DNA of 64,000 bases from Caballeronia catudaia (lineage in GTDB: Bacteria; Pseudomonadota; Gammaproteobacteria; Burkholderiales; Burkholderiaceae): assembly GCF_001544755.2 (NCBI RefSeq), contig NZ_FCOF02000008.1, positions 124,001 through 188,000 on the forward strand. The letters are read 5' to 3'. The first letter of the stretch is position 1. Every line of letters starts with the position of its first letter. Made by a program: the position numbers and the translations under genes. This document shows, in pieces, positions 41,091-50,002 of this stretch. Below the pieces are notes generated by a model. The model searched no databases. It saw only the letters and a program-made list of their open reading frames with translations, and was not told the origin of the DNA.

Positions 41091-43481
41091 ATGGACAAAT
41101 CCTCAACCGCAGACATCGCGGACACTGCAACGCCCGAGGCATCGGCGCATGCATCATGCGCACGCGAGCCGATTCACATTCCAGGCGGCATTCAGCCTCA
41201 CGGCGTGCTCTTCAGCGTGGACGCGCACTGCCACATCGCGCAGGCGAGCGCGAACGTCGCGCAGTTCGCGCCTATCGCGGCCGACGCGTGCCTCGGCCGC
41301 GCGTTGTCCGACGTGCTCGGCGAGCATGCGGCCGAACGCGCGAGCGCGGGCCTGAAGCAGCTCACGCGTGACGGTGCCGCGATCCACGTCGGCAATCTCG
41401 TGCTCGATGGATGGACGCCGCGCGGTCCGGTCGCGATCGTCGTGCATCGGCATGAGGGGCTATTGTTCGTCGAAGTCGAGCCCGCCCAGGACACCGCCGA
41501 CGTCTTCTCGACGATGTACCCGCTCGTGCGCTCCTTCGTCACCGAAGTGCAATCCATGCGCACCGTCGAGCAGCTTTGCCAGTTCGCCGCGACCGAGATC
41601 GCGCGCATCACGGGATTCGGACGCACGCTCGTCTACCGGTTCGATGACGAAGGTCACGGCAACGTGCTCGCCGAAGCCGTCGAGCCGGGTTATCCGTCGT
41701 ATCTGCATCAGCACTTTCCGGCGTCGGACATTCCGGCGCAGGCGCGCGAGCTGTATCGCAGGAACCGCATCCGCCTCATCTCGAACGCGGACTACGAAGC
41801 CGCGCCGCTCGTTCCCGCGCTGCATCCGGCGACCGGCCGCCCGACCGATCTCACTTACGCGTCCTTGCGCAGCGTGTCGGGGGTGCATCTGCAATACATG
41901 CGCAACATGGGCACGCTCGCATCCATGTCGATGTCGCTCATCGTCGACGACAAGCTGTGGGGCCTCATTTCCTGTCATCACGCGACGCCGCGCCTGCCGC
42001 CGTTCGAAGTGCGCACGGCTTGCGAGCATGTCGCGCAGATCGTGTCGCTGCAAATCGAGGCGCGCGAGACGCAGGCGGAATCGCATTACCGGCTCGAACT
42101 GCGCCGCATGCTTTCGAAACTGCTTTCGTCGATGGCGAATTCCGACAGCTTCGTCGAAGCGCTCGTCGGCGATGCCTCGGATCTGCTCGGCTTCACCCGC
42201 TCGTCGGGCGCGGCGGTGATCTTCGAAGGCCGCACGTCGCTCGTCGGCATGACGCCCGGCGAGCACGGCGTCACCGCGCTCGTCGACTGGCTCGACGATC
42301 AGAGCGAAGACGTCGTGATGTCCGACCGCGCGTCGCAAGATTGCCCCGCGCTCGCCGGCTCGCCGGACGTGGCGGGCTTTCTCGCGGTGTCGATCTCGAA
42401 GATCTATCGCAATTACGTGATCTGGTTTCGCCGCGAAGTCGTGCAGACGATCGAATGGGCCGGCGATCCGCGCGCGAAGCTGACGGGACTCGCTTCCTCG
42501 CTTTCGCCGCGCGAGAGCTTCGATACCTGGACCGATGTCGTGCGCGGCCGCTCGCTGCCGTGGCGCGCCGCCGAACGCGAGATCGCGCTCGAATTCCGCG
42601 CGGCGGTGCTCGGCATCGTGCTGCGGCGCGCGGAAGAAATCGCGCAGCTCGCGACCGAACTCGGCCGCGCGAATCACGAGCTGGAGGGCTTTTCGTACAC
42701 GGTGTCGCATGACTTGCGCGCGCCGTTACGCCATATCGTGAGCTTCGCGGATCTGTTGAAGCAGATCGACGGCGACAAGTTATCGGAGCGCGGACGCGGC
42801 TATCTGGAGCGCATCGTCACGTCGGCGCGTTTCGGCGGCCGTCTCGTCGACGATCTGCTTTCGTTCGCGCAACTCGGCCGCGCGGCGCTGCGTCCGCACA
42901 AGGTCGACGTCCACGCGCTCGTGCACGCGGTCATTCAGAACGATATGGATGAACACGCGTCGGCGCGCGTTCACTGGAAGGTGGACGCGTTGCCGCCCAT
43001 CGAAGCCGATCATGTCTTTCTTCACGTGGCGTTCGCGAACCTCATGGCCAACGCGGTGAAGTTCAGCGCCAAGCGCGAGCAGCCGATGATCGAAGTCGCG
43101 GCGCATGACGGCACGGGCGAGCTGATCGGCCACGTCGTGTATCTGGTGCGCGACAACGGTGTCGGTTTCGACATGCGTTATGTCGACAAGCTGTTCGGCG
43201 TGTTCCAGCGGCTGCACGTGAACGACCAGTTCGACGGCACCGGCATCGGGCTCGCGAACGTGCGGCGCATCATCGAGCGGCATGGCGGCAAGGCGTGGGC
43301 AGAAGGCACGCCCGATAGCGGCGCGACCTTCTATATGGCGCTGCCGAAGCAGTTTCGTCCTGAGAGCGGCGTCCGGCGCGATACGGCTGCGACCGCGCTC
43401 GCGCGTCTCGCCGCGGGCACGGGCGGCGCGGGGCACGATATCGGACAGCTTTTGAAGCGCGTGGAGCAGGAGAAGAAATAG
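41091..43481 (+). CDS. bphP: bacteriophytochrome histidine kinase
   Basis: 796-residue red/far-red photoreceptor kinase. The PAS-GAF-PHY core has the biliverdin-linking C23 (SCAREPIHIPG). It also has the chromophore-pocket residues D213 (PASDIPA), H266 (SGVHLQYMRNMG) and H296 (SCHHATP), each six positions from D207, H260 and H290 of the Deinococcus protein. The PHY tongue motif PRESF is at about 473-477. The output is a HisKA/HATPase module with H540 (TVSHDLRAPLRH). I chose the ATG at 41091 because it places the cysteine at the usual distance from the N-terminus; ATG 41046 is an alternative. No heme oxygenase or response regulator lies next to it. Confidence 0.93.
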   Translation: MDKSSTADIADTATPEASAHASCAREPIHIPGGIQPHGVLFSVDAHCHIAQASANVAQFAPIAADACLGRALSDVLGEHAAERASAGLKQLTRDGAAIHVGNLVLDGWTPRGPVAIVVHRHEGLLFVEVEPAQDTADVFSTMYPLVRSFVTEVQSMRTVEQLCQFAATEIARITGFGRTLVYRFDDEGHGNVLAEAVEPGYPSYLHQHFPASDIPAQARELYRRNRIRLISNADYEAAPLVPALHPATGRPTDLTYASLRSVSGVHLQYMRNMGTLASMSMSLIVDDKLWGLISCHHATPRLPPFEVRTACEHVAQIVSLQIEARETQAESHYRLELRRMLSKLLSSMANSDSFVEALVGDASDLLGFTRSSGAAVIFEGRTSLVGMTPGEHGVTALVDWLDDQSEDVVMSDRASQDCPALAGSPDVAGFLAVSISKIYRNYVIWFRREVVQTIEWAGDPRAKLTGLASSLSPRESFDTWTDVVRGRSLPWRAAEREIALEFRAAVLGIVLRRAEEIAQLATELGRANHELEGFSYTVSHDLRAPLRHIVSFADLLKQIDGDKLSERGRGYLERIVTSARFGGRLVDDLLSFAQLGRAALRPHKVDVHALVHAVIQNDMDEHASARVHWKVDALPPIEADHVFLHVAFANLMANAVKFSAKREQPMIEVAAHDGTGELIGHVVYLVRDNGVGFDMRYVDKLFGVFQRLHVNDQFDGTGIGLANVRRIIERHGGKAWAEGTPDSGATFYMALPKQFRPESGVRRDTAATALARLAAGTGGAGHDIGQLLKRVEQEKK

Positions 43482-43499
43482 ACGCAAGCAGACGCAAAA

Positions 43500-43532
43500 A
43501 AACGGCCGCGATCTCGTCGATCGCGGCCGTTT
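43500..43532. terminator. bidirectional terminator between bphP and a porin gene
   Basis: AAACGGCCGCGATC and GATCGCGGCCGTTT form a 14-bp perfect stem with a TCGTC loop. An A-run precedes the stem and TTT ends it, so it can serve the convergent genes on both strands. Confidence 0.88.
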
Positions 43533-43558
43533 CGCGTGGCTTGCGGACAGCGCCGCGC

Positions 43559-44716
43559 TTAGAAGCGGTGACGCAGACCGACCGTCGCTGCGACCTGATT
43601 CTGCGTCGACGACGGCGACAGCGTGTTGATCATCGCGACGTTGGCGCCCGCGTTGCCCAGATCGCCCGACGCGTGCTGATACACGCCTTCGACGTACACG
43701 TCGGTGCGCTTCGAGAGCGAGTAATCGGCTTGCAGCGAAACCGTGTGCCACTTCGGATCGCCCGAGCCGTTGCTGCCCGTGACCTTGCCGTCCGTGTACG
43801 TGTACGCGGCGTCCAGCGCGAGCGCCGGCGTCAGCGCGTAGCGGCCATTCAGCTCGAAGTTGTTCAGATGCAGGTTGGTGTTGCCGGGAATCGCGATCGA
43901 CGTGCCGCCTTGCGACGCAGCCAGCAGTTGGTCGTAGTGCGTGTTGGTCCACACGAACCCGACTTGCGCCGGGCCGTAGGTGTAGTTCACGCCCGCGCCG
44001 AACGTGCGTTGCAACTCGGCCGTCAGATTGGCGTTGTTGCCCTGACCGGCCGACACCGCGCCATTCGCGTTCGCGCTATTGCGCGAGTTATTCGTCTGCA
44101 GATAAGCGGCGGCGAAATTCAGCGGGCCGTTGCCGTAAGAAGCGCCCGCGCTCCACGCGCGGTTATTCGCGAACTGGCCGGCGTCGTTCGAGAAACCATA
44201 CAGGCCGCCGAACTTGAAGCCCGCGAAATTCGCGCTTTGATATTTGACCGAGTTCTTGATCGAGAGCGAATGATCGAGGTTATCGTTATCGAACGGATGC
44301 GCGGCGAGATTATTGCCGTAGCCCGAGCCCGTGTCCGAGAGCGGCGCGAGATAATCGACCATCGAATCATATTGACGGCCGAGCGTCACCGTGCCGTATT
44401 GGTCGTGTTGCAAACCGACATAAGCCTGGCGGTTGAACATCGTATTGCTTTCGGTATATCGGCCGTTATTGAGGTTGAAGCCGCTCTCCAGTTTGAAGAG
44501 CGCGTGCAACCCGCCGCCCAGATCTTCGGTGCCTTTCAGTCCGAAGTAAGTATCGGAAAGCGCGCCGCTGCCTTGCTGCCAGTTGTTATGGCCGCCGGAA
44601 TTGTTCGTATAGACGAGACCCGCGTCCAGCGTGCCGTACAGCGTGACGCTGCTCTGTGCGTGGGCTGCCGCTGCGAACGTGCCGAAAATGCCCGCGATGA
44701 GAAGAGTTTTTTTCAT
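43559..44716 (-). CDS. Gram-negative trimeric porin (OmpC/Omp32 type)
   Basis: 385-residue outer-membrane porin with a 20-residue signal peptide (ending AHA) and mature start QSSVTLYGTLDAG. YVGLQHDQYGTVTLGRQYD and the terminal LRHRF are family signatures. It is related to the porin at 34653 but clearly diverged. It stands alone, with a terminator after it and about 850 bp of non-coding DNA before it. The ATG at 44716 is fixed by the signal peptide. Confidence 0.94.
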   Translation of the reverse strand: MKKTLLIAGIFGTFAAAAHAQSSVTLYGTLDAGLVYTNNSGGHNNWQQGSGALSDTYFGLKGTEDLGGGLHALFKLESGFNLNNGRYTESNTMFNRQAYVGLQHDQYGTVTLGRQYDSMVDYLAPLSDTGSGYGNNLAAHPFDNDNLDHSLSIKNSVKYQSANFAGFKFGGLYGFSNDAGQFANNRAWSAGASYGNGPLNFAAAYLQTNNSRNSANANGAVSAGQGNNANLTAELQRTFGAGVNYTYGPAQVGFVWTNTHYDQLLAASQGGTSIAIPGNTNLHLNNFELNGRYALTPALALDAAYTYTDGKVTGSNGSGDPKWHTVSLQADYSLSKRTDVYVEGVYQHASGDLGNAGANVAMINTLSPSSTQNQVAATVGLRHRF

Positions 44717-45569
44717 GGTTCTCTGAGTGTCCTGTTTAATGCGAAAGCGTCCGGGTTTTGGCGGGCCATCCTGGTCTGCGCTCACCCTCTGGAAACTGGG
44801 ACACACTTTATGCGACGAGCATGCGAATGTGTCCGCGTATCGCACGCAATAATCTTTTGCTGATTCCGCGAAGCGGCGGGCTCAGCGCTTCATAGTCTTT
44901 TAAGGTCAATCGCTTAGCGGCAATTCCATATAGCTAATGGCGTCTCGCCTGTTGCGGATCGACGACGTCATTAGTGCGCATAGCGGATTAGTCCATTGCG
45001 CGGCGTGCGGTTTATATCCGCCGAGGTGGTTGTTAAGCTTCCCGCGTCAACAGAACTCCGAGAAGTTATTCTGAGGACACGGAGCGGTTTCGCGAGAGGA
45101 GGCCGCTCCGTTTCAATTCGCTTTTCATAAGCGATGCCGAGTTTTTATGATCGCGTCGCCATGAAGCCGCGCATCTCCCGTCAGAAAGACATTCAGTTTT
45201 CCGAACGATTAAAGGGCGTCCCGCTCTGCTGTCGAATTGCTTTCGGCAGGCAGGTCTTTCGCGTAGGAACGATTCGCATTTAGGCTAAAATGGCCATGAT
45301 ACGCGATATGTTTCGCGGAATATCCCGATGTATTTGAAAAGTTTGCGCAGTATTCACGCGCGCCGCGCACGGAATCCACCAACGTTCAGCGCGCAGCCGG
45401 ACACTGCACCAAAAATATGTTACCGGCCTGTGAACCTTTGCGGACGGGCACTTCGCGAATTTGAACACCATCGTTTCAATTCGAAACATCTTGAATTGGT
45501 TTGAATCGCCTGTCCGGAACATGAATTGCTTAAATAGAGGTCTGTGTAAATCTAGCCGGAAATCGCGAT
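44717..45569. other. long non-coding region upstream of the second porin
   Basis: About 850 bp, AT-richer than most of the window, with no frame that looks like a protein. The part next to 44716 should contain the porin promoter and a long leader. A hairpin at 45079-45111 is the only clear structure. It could encode a small RNA, for example a porin regulator, but I see no matching family. Confidence 0.45.
45079..45111. other. hairpin in non-coding DNA, possible small-RNA terminator
   Basis: ACGGAGCGG and CCGCTCCGT pair perfectly (9 bp) around a 15-nt loop and are followed by a pyrimidine-rich TTTC. Without an identified promoter it remains a candidate. Confidence 0.3.
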
Positions 45570-45890
45570 ATGAAGAGAAGCGCCAATGCAACCACCGTCC
45601 CAGCATTTCGACAGCGACGCCCCGCTCAACTCGCGGAGCGCGAGCTTCAACATCTGGAAATGATCTTGGCGAATTTCGTCGAACGCAGCGCGACTTCAGA
45701 CCGCTTGCCGACCCGATATTGGGACATGCGCGTCGCGCAACTGGATGCGGAATACGATCTGGTACCGTCGCAAAGCCAGCGCGTCGCTTCGCTTCAACGC
45801 AGGCTCGCGTTGCTGGACAACGCGCTGAATACGGCCTCGTCCGCCGCGGATGTTCAGGAAGGACAACAGAGCCGACGCGCCGCCGCCTAG
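45570..45890 (+). CDS. small hypothetical protein
   Basis: 106 residues, charged and helical. The core (ELQHLEMILANFVERSATS, then SLQRRLALLDNALNTASS) looks like two helices that could form a coiled coil. Codon bias is that of a coding gene. No membrane segment, signal or known domain, and the ribosome site is weak. Confidence 0.55.
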   Translation: MKRSANATTVPAFRQRRPAQLAERELQHLEMILANFVERSATSDRLPTRYWDMRVAQLDAEYDLVPSQSQRVASLQRRLALLDNALNTASSAADVQEGQQSRRAAA

Positions 45891-45913
45891 CTCGACCCCG
45901 AATCCTCAGGCCG

Positions 45914-46174
45914 TTACGACGCGGCTCGCATCCAATCGTCGACGAGCGCGCGTGCCGCCGTATGCGCGCACATCAGCGCGTCTTCGGCGGAGTTGAAACT
46001 CGAAGCGTGCTTGCCGTCCATGCACAGCGGCGAAAACGCGGTGACGGGCCTTCCTGACCGGCTGATGGTCACGCTCGCCAGATAGTGGACCGCGCCGGGC
46101 GGCGGCACGAGCCTGCCACTTGTCGCGACCGCGACTTCGAGCACGAAGCCCTTGTGGTTGTACGACCGTATCAT
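45914..46174 (-). CDS. small conserved-looking hypothetical protein
   Basis: 86 residues beginning MIRSYNHKGFVLEVAV, with a beta-rich first half and a helical second half (SAEDALMCAHTAARALVDDW). GGAGTGATCCG precedes the ATG, which supports translation. Small soluble proteins of this layout are common in Burkholderia, but I cannot name the family or function. It is not clearly linked to the transporter gene upstream. Confidence 0.65.
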   Translation of the reverse strand: MIRSYNHKGFVLEVAVATSGRLVPPPGAVHYLASVTISRSGRPVTAFSPLCMDGKHASSFNSAEDALMCAHTAARALVDDWMRAAS

Positions 46175-46285
46175 CGGATCACTCCGCCGCTATCCAGGTA
46201 CGCGCCGTGTACATGGGCGATGAAACACGGCGTCTGACCTTGCCGCTGGAGCATGGACCATACCTGCAAGCCGCTGTGGTCAAGC

Positions 46286-47725
46286 TCAGTGATTCAGCTC
46301 TTCGAGGCGCAGCCCGTTGGTCCTCGGTCCGAACAGGCCGATCGCGAGCGCGACGATCAACATGAACACGGTAATGCCCGTGAACACGCCCGGCACGCCG
46401 AAGTCCTTCAGCAGGAACGCGATGATGAAACCCGACATCATCGCGCCGGCGCGGCTCGCCGAATACACGATGCCGCTGGCACGGCAACGCACGGCCGTCG
46501 GAAAAAGCTCGGTCTGATACGCGTGATAGCAGACCGAGATGGTTTGCCCCGCCAGCGAGATCAACACGCCGAGCGCGATGAGCGCGGCAGGCGATTTCAT
46601 CTGTCCGAACGCGATGCCGCTCGCGATCACGACGAGCGCACCGCCGACGATCAGCCACTTGCGCTGGATGCGGTCGGCGTAAAACATCGCGAGCATCGGA
46701 CCAATGGGCAGCGCGAACGCGATGATGAACGAATACAGCAGACTCTTCGTCACGTTGATGCCTTGCCCGATCAGCAGCGTCGGCACCCAGTTGGCGAAGC
46801 CGTAATAGCCGATCGCCTGGCAGAAGTTGAAGACGATGAGCATGATGAGACGCGAGCGATACGGCGCGTGAAACAGCTCGGAAAGCGACGCGCGTCGATG
46901 CGCCGGCTGCTCGACGACAGGCGCGGGCGGCGGCAATGCTGCGCCCGACTGGCGCTCGACGACGCGTTCGATCTCGCCCACCACGCGCTCGCTTTCTTCG
47001 TGACGGCCGTGCATCGCGAGCCAGCGCGGGCTTTCGGGCACCGCGCGCCGGATGAACCATACGATCACCGCGCCGGCCGATCCGGCGAGCACCACGACGC
47101 GCCACCCGTCCAGCCCGAACACGGTCGCGGGCACGAGCCAGTACGAGAGAATCGCGGCGACGGGCGCGGCGGCGAACATCACCATCTGATTGAACGCCAT
47201 CGCGCGGCCGCGCATGTGCTGCGGCACGAGCTCGGTCACATAGCTGTCGATGGTGATGATCTCCACGCCCACGCCGATGCCCGTCACGAAGCGCCAGAAG
47301 ATCACGCCTTCGGGCGTCGTCTGGAACGCCATGATCGCGGAGCCGATCGAGTACCACAGCAGCGAGACGGTGAACACGCTGCGCCGGCCGTAACGGTCGG
47401 GCAGCCAGCCGAAGCAGAACGTGCCGATGAACAGCCCCGCGAACGTCGCCGCGATGAAACCGGCGATGCCCGTGAAGCCGAAGAACGCATGCGTGGTCGT
47501 CTGCAAGAGACCGCTTTTCGCCATCCCCGGCGCGATATAGCCGGTGAAGATCAGATCGTAGATTTCGAAGAAGCCGCCGAGCGAGATGAGAAACACGAGC
47601 ATCCAGAGATGCCGCGTGATCGGCAGGCGGTCCATGCGCGCTGAAATTTGCGCGCCGGGCGTCGTGGCGACGCGAACGTCGGGCGAGGCGAGCGGCTCGG
47701 CGACCGCGCTGAGGGTAGGTTGCAT
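46286..47725 (-). CDS. MFS transporter (organic acid/sugar porter type)
   Basis: 479-residue membrane protein with about 12 helices. GWLPDRYGRRSVF after helix 2 and PESPRWLAMHGRHEES before the central loop are facilitator signatures. CAGGAGACAAGACT precedes the start. It is the last gene of a three-gene operon with an HMG-CoA-lyase-type enzyme and a CoA-transferase, 57 bp after the latter, so it is a good candidate importer for the acid that those two enzymes activate and cleave. Confidence 0.88.
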   Translation of the reverse strand: MQPTLSAVAEPLASPDVRVATTPGAQISARMDRLPITRHLWMLVFLISLGGFFEIYDLIFTGYIAPGMAKSGLLQTTTHAFFGFTGIAGFIAATFAGLFIGTFCFGWLPDRYGRRSVFTVSLLWYSIGSAIMAFQTTPEGVIFWRFVTGIGVGVEIITIDSYVTELVPQHMRGRAMAFNQMVMFAAAPVAAILSYWLVPATVFGLDGWRVVVLAGSAGAVIVWFIRRAVPESPRWLAMHGRHEESERVVGEIERVVERQSGAALPPPAPVVEQPAHRRASLSELFHAPYRSRLIMLIVFNFCQAIGYYGFANWVPTLLIGQGINVTKSLLYSFIIAFALPIGPMLAMFYADRIQRKWLIVGGALVVIASGIAFGQMKSPAALIALGVLISLAGQTISVCYHAYQTELFPTAVRCRASGIVYSASRAGAMMSGFIIAFLLKDFGVPGVFTGITVFMLIVALAIGLFGPRTNGLRLEELNH

Positions 47726-47782
47726 AGTCTTGTCTCCTGTATTGCGATGGCGCTTGTTTTCATGTGCGCCTTTCGCTTTGCA

Positions 47783-48931
47783 TCATGCGATAACGCGTTT
47801 GGCAAGCCGGCCCAGCACTTCGTCCGTATGCTCGCCCACACGCGCGAGCGGCTGACGCACGCCGGGGCGACGTCCGCCCATCGTGAGCGGAAGCAGCACG
47901 ACATCGGTGGTGCCGCCGTCGTCGGTCTGCATCGGCACGAGGCCGCCGCTCGCTTTCAGATGCGGATCGTCGAGCAGTTGTTCGGGCCGCATGATCGGCG
48001 CGTACGGAATGCCGGCCGCTTCGAGCTTCGGCGCGAGTTCGTCCGCGCGATGATGCGCGAGAATCTCGCCGAGCCGTTCCAGAAGATGCGGCCGCACCGC
48101 GACGCGCATCGCATTCGTCGCGAAGCCGGGTTCCTGCGCGAGATCCGGACGTTCGAGCACATCGCACAGCGTGACGAACTGCTTGTCGCTGACCGCGCCG
48201 ATGAACAACTGCTCGCCTTCGGCCAGCGTGAACACGTCATAGACGCTCCACGCCGACACGCGCGAGGGCATCGGCGGCGGCGCTTCATGCGTCATCGCAT
48301 ATTGCTGCATGTGCTGCGCCGAGAGGAACACGCAGTTCTCGAAGAGCGCGCTCTGCACTTCCTGGCCGCGTCCGGTGAGATCGCGTTCGCGCAGCGCGGC
48401 CAGCACGCCGATCGCGCCGAACATGCCGCCCATGATGTCGTTCACCGATGTCCCCGCGCGCAGCGGCCTGCCCGCCGGACCGGTCATGTACGCGAGGCCG
48501 CCCATCATCTGCACGACTTCATCGAGCGCGAGACGCTTTTCGTACGGGCCTGGCAGAAAGCCTTTGTGCGACACGTAGATGAGCTTCGGATGCGTCTTCG
48601 ACAAGCTTGCGTAATCGAGGCCGAGCTTCGCCATCAGGCCGGGGCGGAAGTTTTCGAGCAGCACGTCGCATTCGCCGATCAGTTCGATGGCGGCATCGCG
48701 GCCTTCGTCCGTATTGATATCGATGACGACGCTCTTCTTGTTGCGATTGAACGAGCGAAAGAAGCCGATGCCCAGGCCCGGCAGATTGCGCGTCTTGTCG
48801 CCGCCGGGCGGCTCGATCTTGATGACCTCCGCGCCGAGATCGGCGAGGATCATGCCGCAGGTCGGTCCCATCACCATATGCGTGAACTCGATCACGCGCA
48901 CGCCTTCGAGCGGCAGGGTTGAATGACTCAT
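47783..48931 (-). CDS. family III CoA-transferase (CaiB/BaiF)
   Basis: 382-residue CaiB/BaiF-type CoA-transferase. The N-terminal GVRVIEFTHMVMGPTCGMILADLGAEVIKIEPPGGD is the family signature, and the segment TGRGQEVQSALFEN aligns with the catalytic-aspartate region of formyl-CoA transferase. At the aspartate position this protein appears to have E198. The likely role is to activate a carboxylic acid by CoA transfer for the lyase encoded just before it (7-bp gap). GAGGACGAT precedes the chosen ATG. Confidence 0.88.
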   Translation of the reverse strand: MSHSTLPLEGVRVIEFTHMVMGPTCGMILADLGAEVIKIEPPGGDKTRNLPGLGIGFFRSFNRNKKSVVIDINTDEGRDAAIELIGECDVLLENFRPGLMAKLGLDYASLSKTHPKLIYVSHKGFLPGPYEKRLALDEVVQMMGGLAYMTGPAGRPLRAGTSVNDIMGGMFGAIGVLAALRERDLTGRGQEVQSALFENCVFLSAQHMQQYAMTHEAPPPMPSRVSAWSVYDVFTLAEGEQLFIGAVSDKQFVTLCDVLERPDLAQEPGFATNAMRVAVRPHLLERLGEILAHHRADELAPKLEAAGIPYAPIMRPEQLLDDPHLKASGGLVPMQTDDGGTTDVVLLPLTMGGRRPGVRQPLARVGEHTDEVLGRLAKRVIA

Positions 48932-48938
48932 ATCGTCC

Positions 48939-49880
48939 TCAGGCTTCAATTGCGGTAATCGTTTCGTAGGTGACCGGCAGGCCCGCGAGCGCGAGCGCGC
49001 CGTGGAGCGTTTCGCCGTCGAGCCATTGCGCGAGCTTGGCGCGCAGCGTCAGCAACGCGGGAATGTCGATGCCGGTGTCGATGCCCATATCGGCGAGCAT
49101 GAACGCGAGATCCTCGCTCGACGCGTTGCCGCTCGCGCCCGGCGCATGCGGACAGCCGCCGATGCCCGCGAGCGTCGCATCGAAGCGCGCGACGCCGGTT
49201 TCGAGCGCGGCGTAGACGTTGGCGAGCGCGAGGCCGCGCGTATCGTGAAAGTGGCCGCACCAGAAACGCTCGCCCGCGATATCGCGCGCCTTCTCGAAGA
49301 GCGCGCGCACGGCGGCGGGACCGGCATAGCCGACCGTATCGGCGATGGAGACGCGATCCGCGCCCGCATCGAGCAAGGCTTGCATGTAGCGCAGCACATC
49401 GGCGTGATCGACGCGGCCCTGGATCGTGCAGCCGAACGCCGTGCCGATGCCGCCTTCGATCATCGTCTTCGAACCGGCCGCGTCGCGGGCGGCACGCATG
49501 CGCGCGACTTCATCGACGACTTCTTCCGGCGTCTTGCGCAGATTCGCGAGGCTGTGCGCGCGGCTCGCGGAAAGCGGCACGAGCATCAGGTCGGCCTGGG
49601 TTTCGATGGCGCGCTCCGCGCCCTTCAGATTCGGCACGAGCACGGATACGAACAGGCCGGGCAGCGTCTTCGCATACGCGACGAGTTCGGCCGTATCGGC
49701 GAGTTGCGGCAGGAGGCGTGCGGGCACGAACGAACCGGCTTCGATTTCGCGCTGGCCGGCGGCGTAGGCATCGCCGATCCATTCGATCTTTCGTTCGGTC
49801 GGCACGATCGTGCGAATGCTTTGCAGGCCGTCGCGCAGGCCGACTTCGCGGATCACGGCGCGTTGCGGGAACGCGGGCAT
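48939..49880 (-). CDS. hydroxymethylglutaryl-CoA lyase family protein
   Basis: 313-residue TIM-barrel lyase. Catalytic and metal residues are in VGLRDGLQ (R16, D17), FWCGHFHDTRG (H210, H212) and GIGGCPHAPGASGN with C243, the HMG-CoA lyase signature. It should split HMG-CoA or a related 3-hydroxyacyl-CoA into acetyl-CoA or pyruvate plus a ketone product. It leads an operon with a CoA-transferase and a transporter, and a LysR regulator is divergent. The usual leucine-degradation neighbours are absent, so a dedicated acid-catabolic role is more likely than leucine breakdown. Confidence 0.9.
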   Translation of the reverse strand: MPAFPQRAVIREVGLRDGLQSIRTIVPTERKIEWIGDAYAAGQREIEAGSFVPARLLPQLADTAELVAYAKTLPGLFVSVLVPNLKGAERAIETQADLMLVPLSASRAHSLANLRKTPEEVVDEVARMRAARDAAGSKTMIEGGIGTAFGCTIQGRVDHADVLRYMQALLDAGADRVSIADTVGYAGPAAVRALFEKARDIAGERFWCGHFHDTRGLALANVYAALETGVARFDATLAGIGGCPHAPGASGNASSEDLAFMLADMGIDTGIDIPALLTLRAKLAQWLDGETLHGALALAGLPVTYETITAIEA

Positions 49881-50002
49881 GGCTTTGTCTCCGAGTCTTT
49901 TGTGTGTGTGGACTCGACTTTAGACATTCCGCAAATGCCCTAAAAGCGGTATTTTGGAAGGCCTGTGCTTCCCGTTCGGAACGTTAGAGGAAACAAACCG
50001 GC

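Noticed and set aside
45280..45606. Minus-strand frame of 108 codons in the non-coding gap
   Set aside because: Unlikely composition (many W, F, R), no ribosome site, and it overlaps the start of the gene at 45570.
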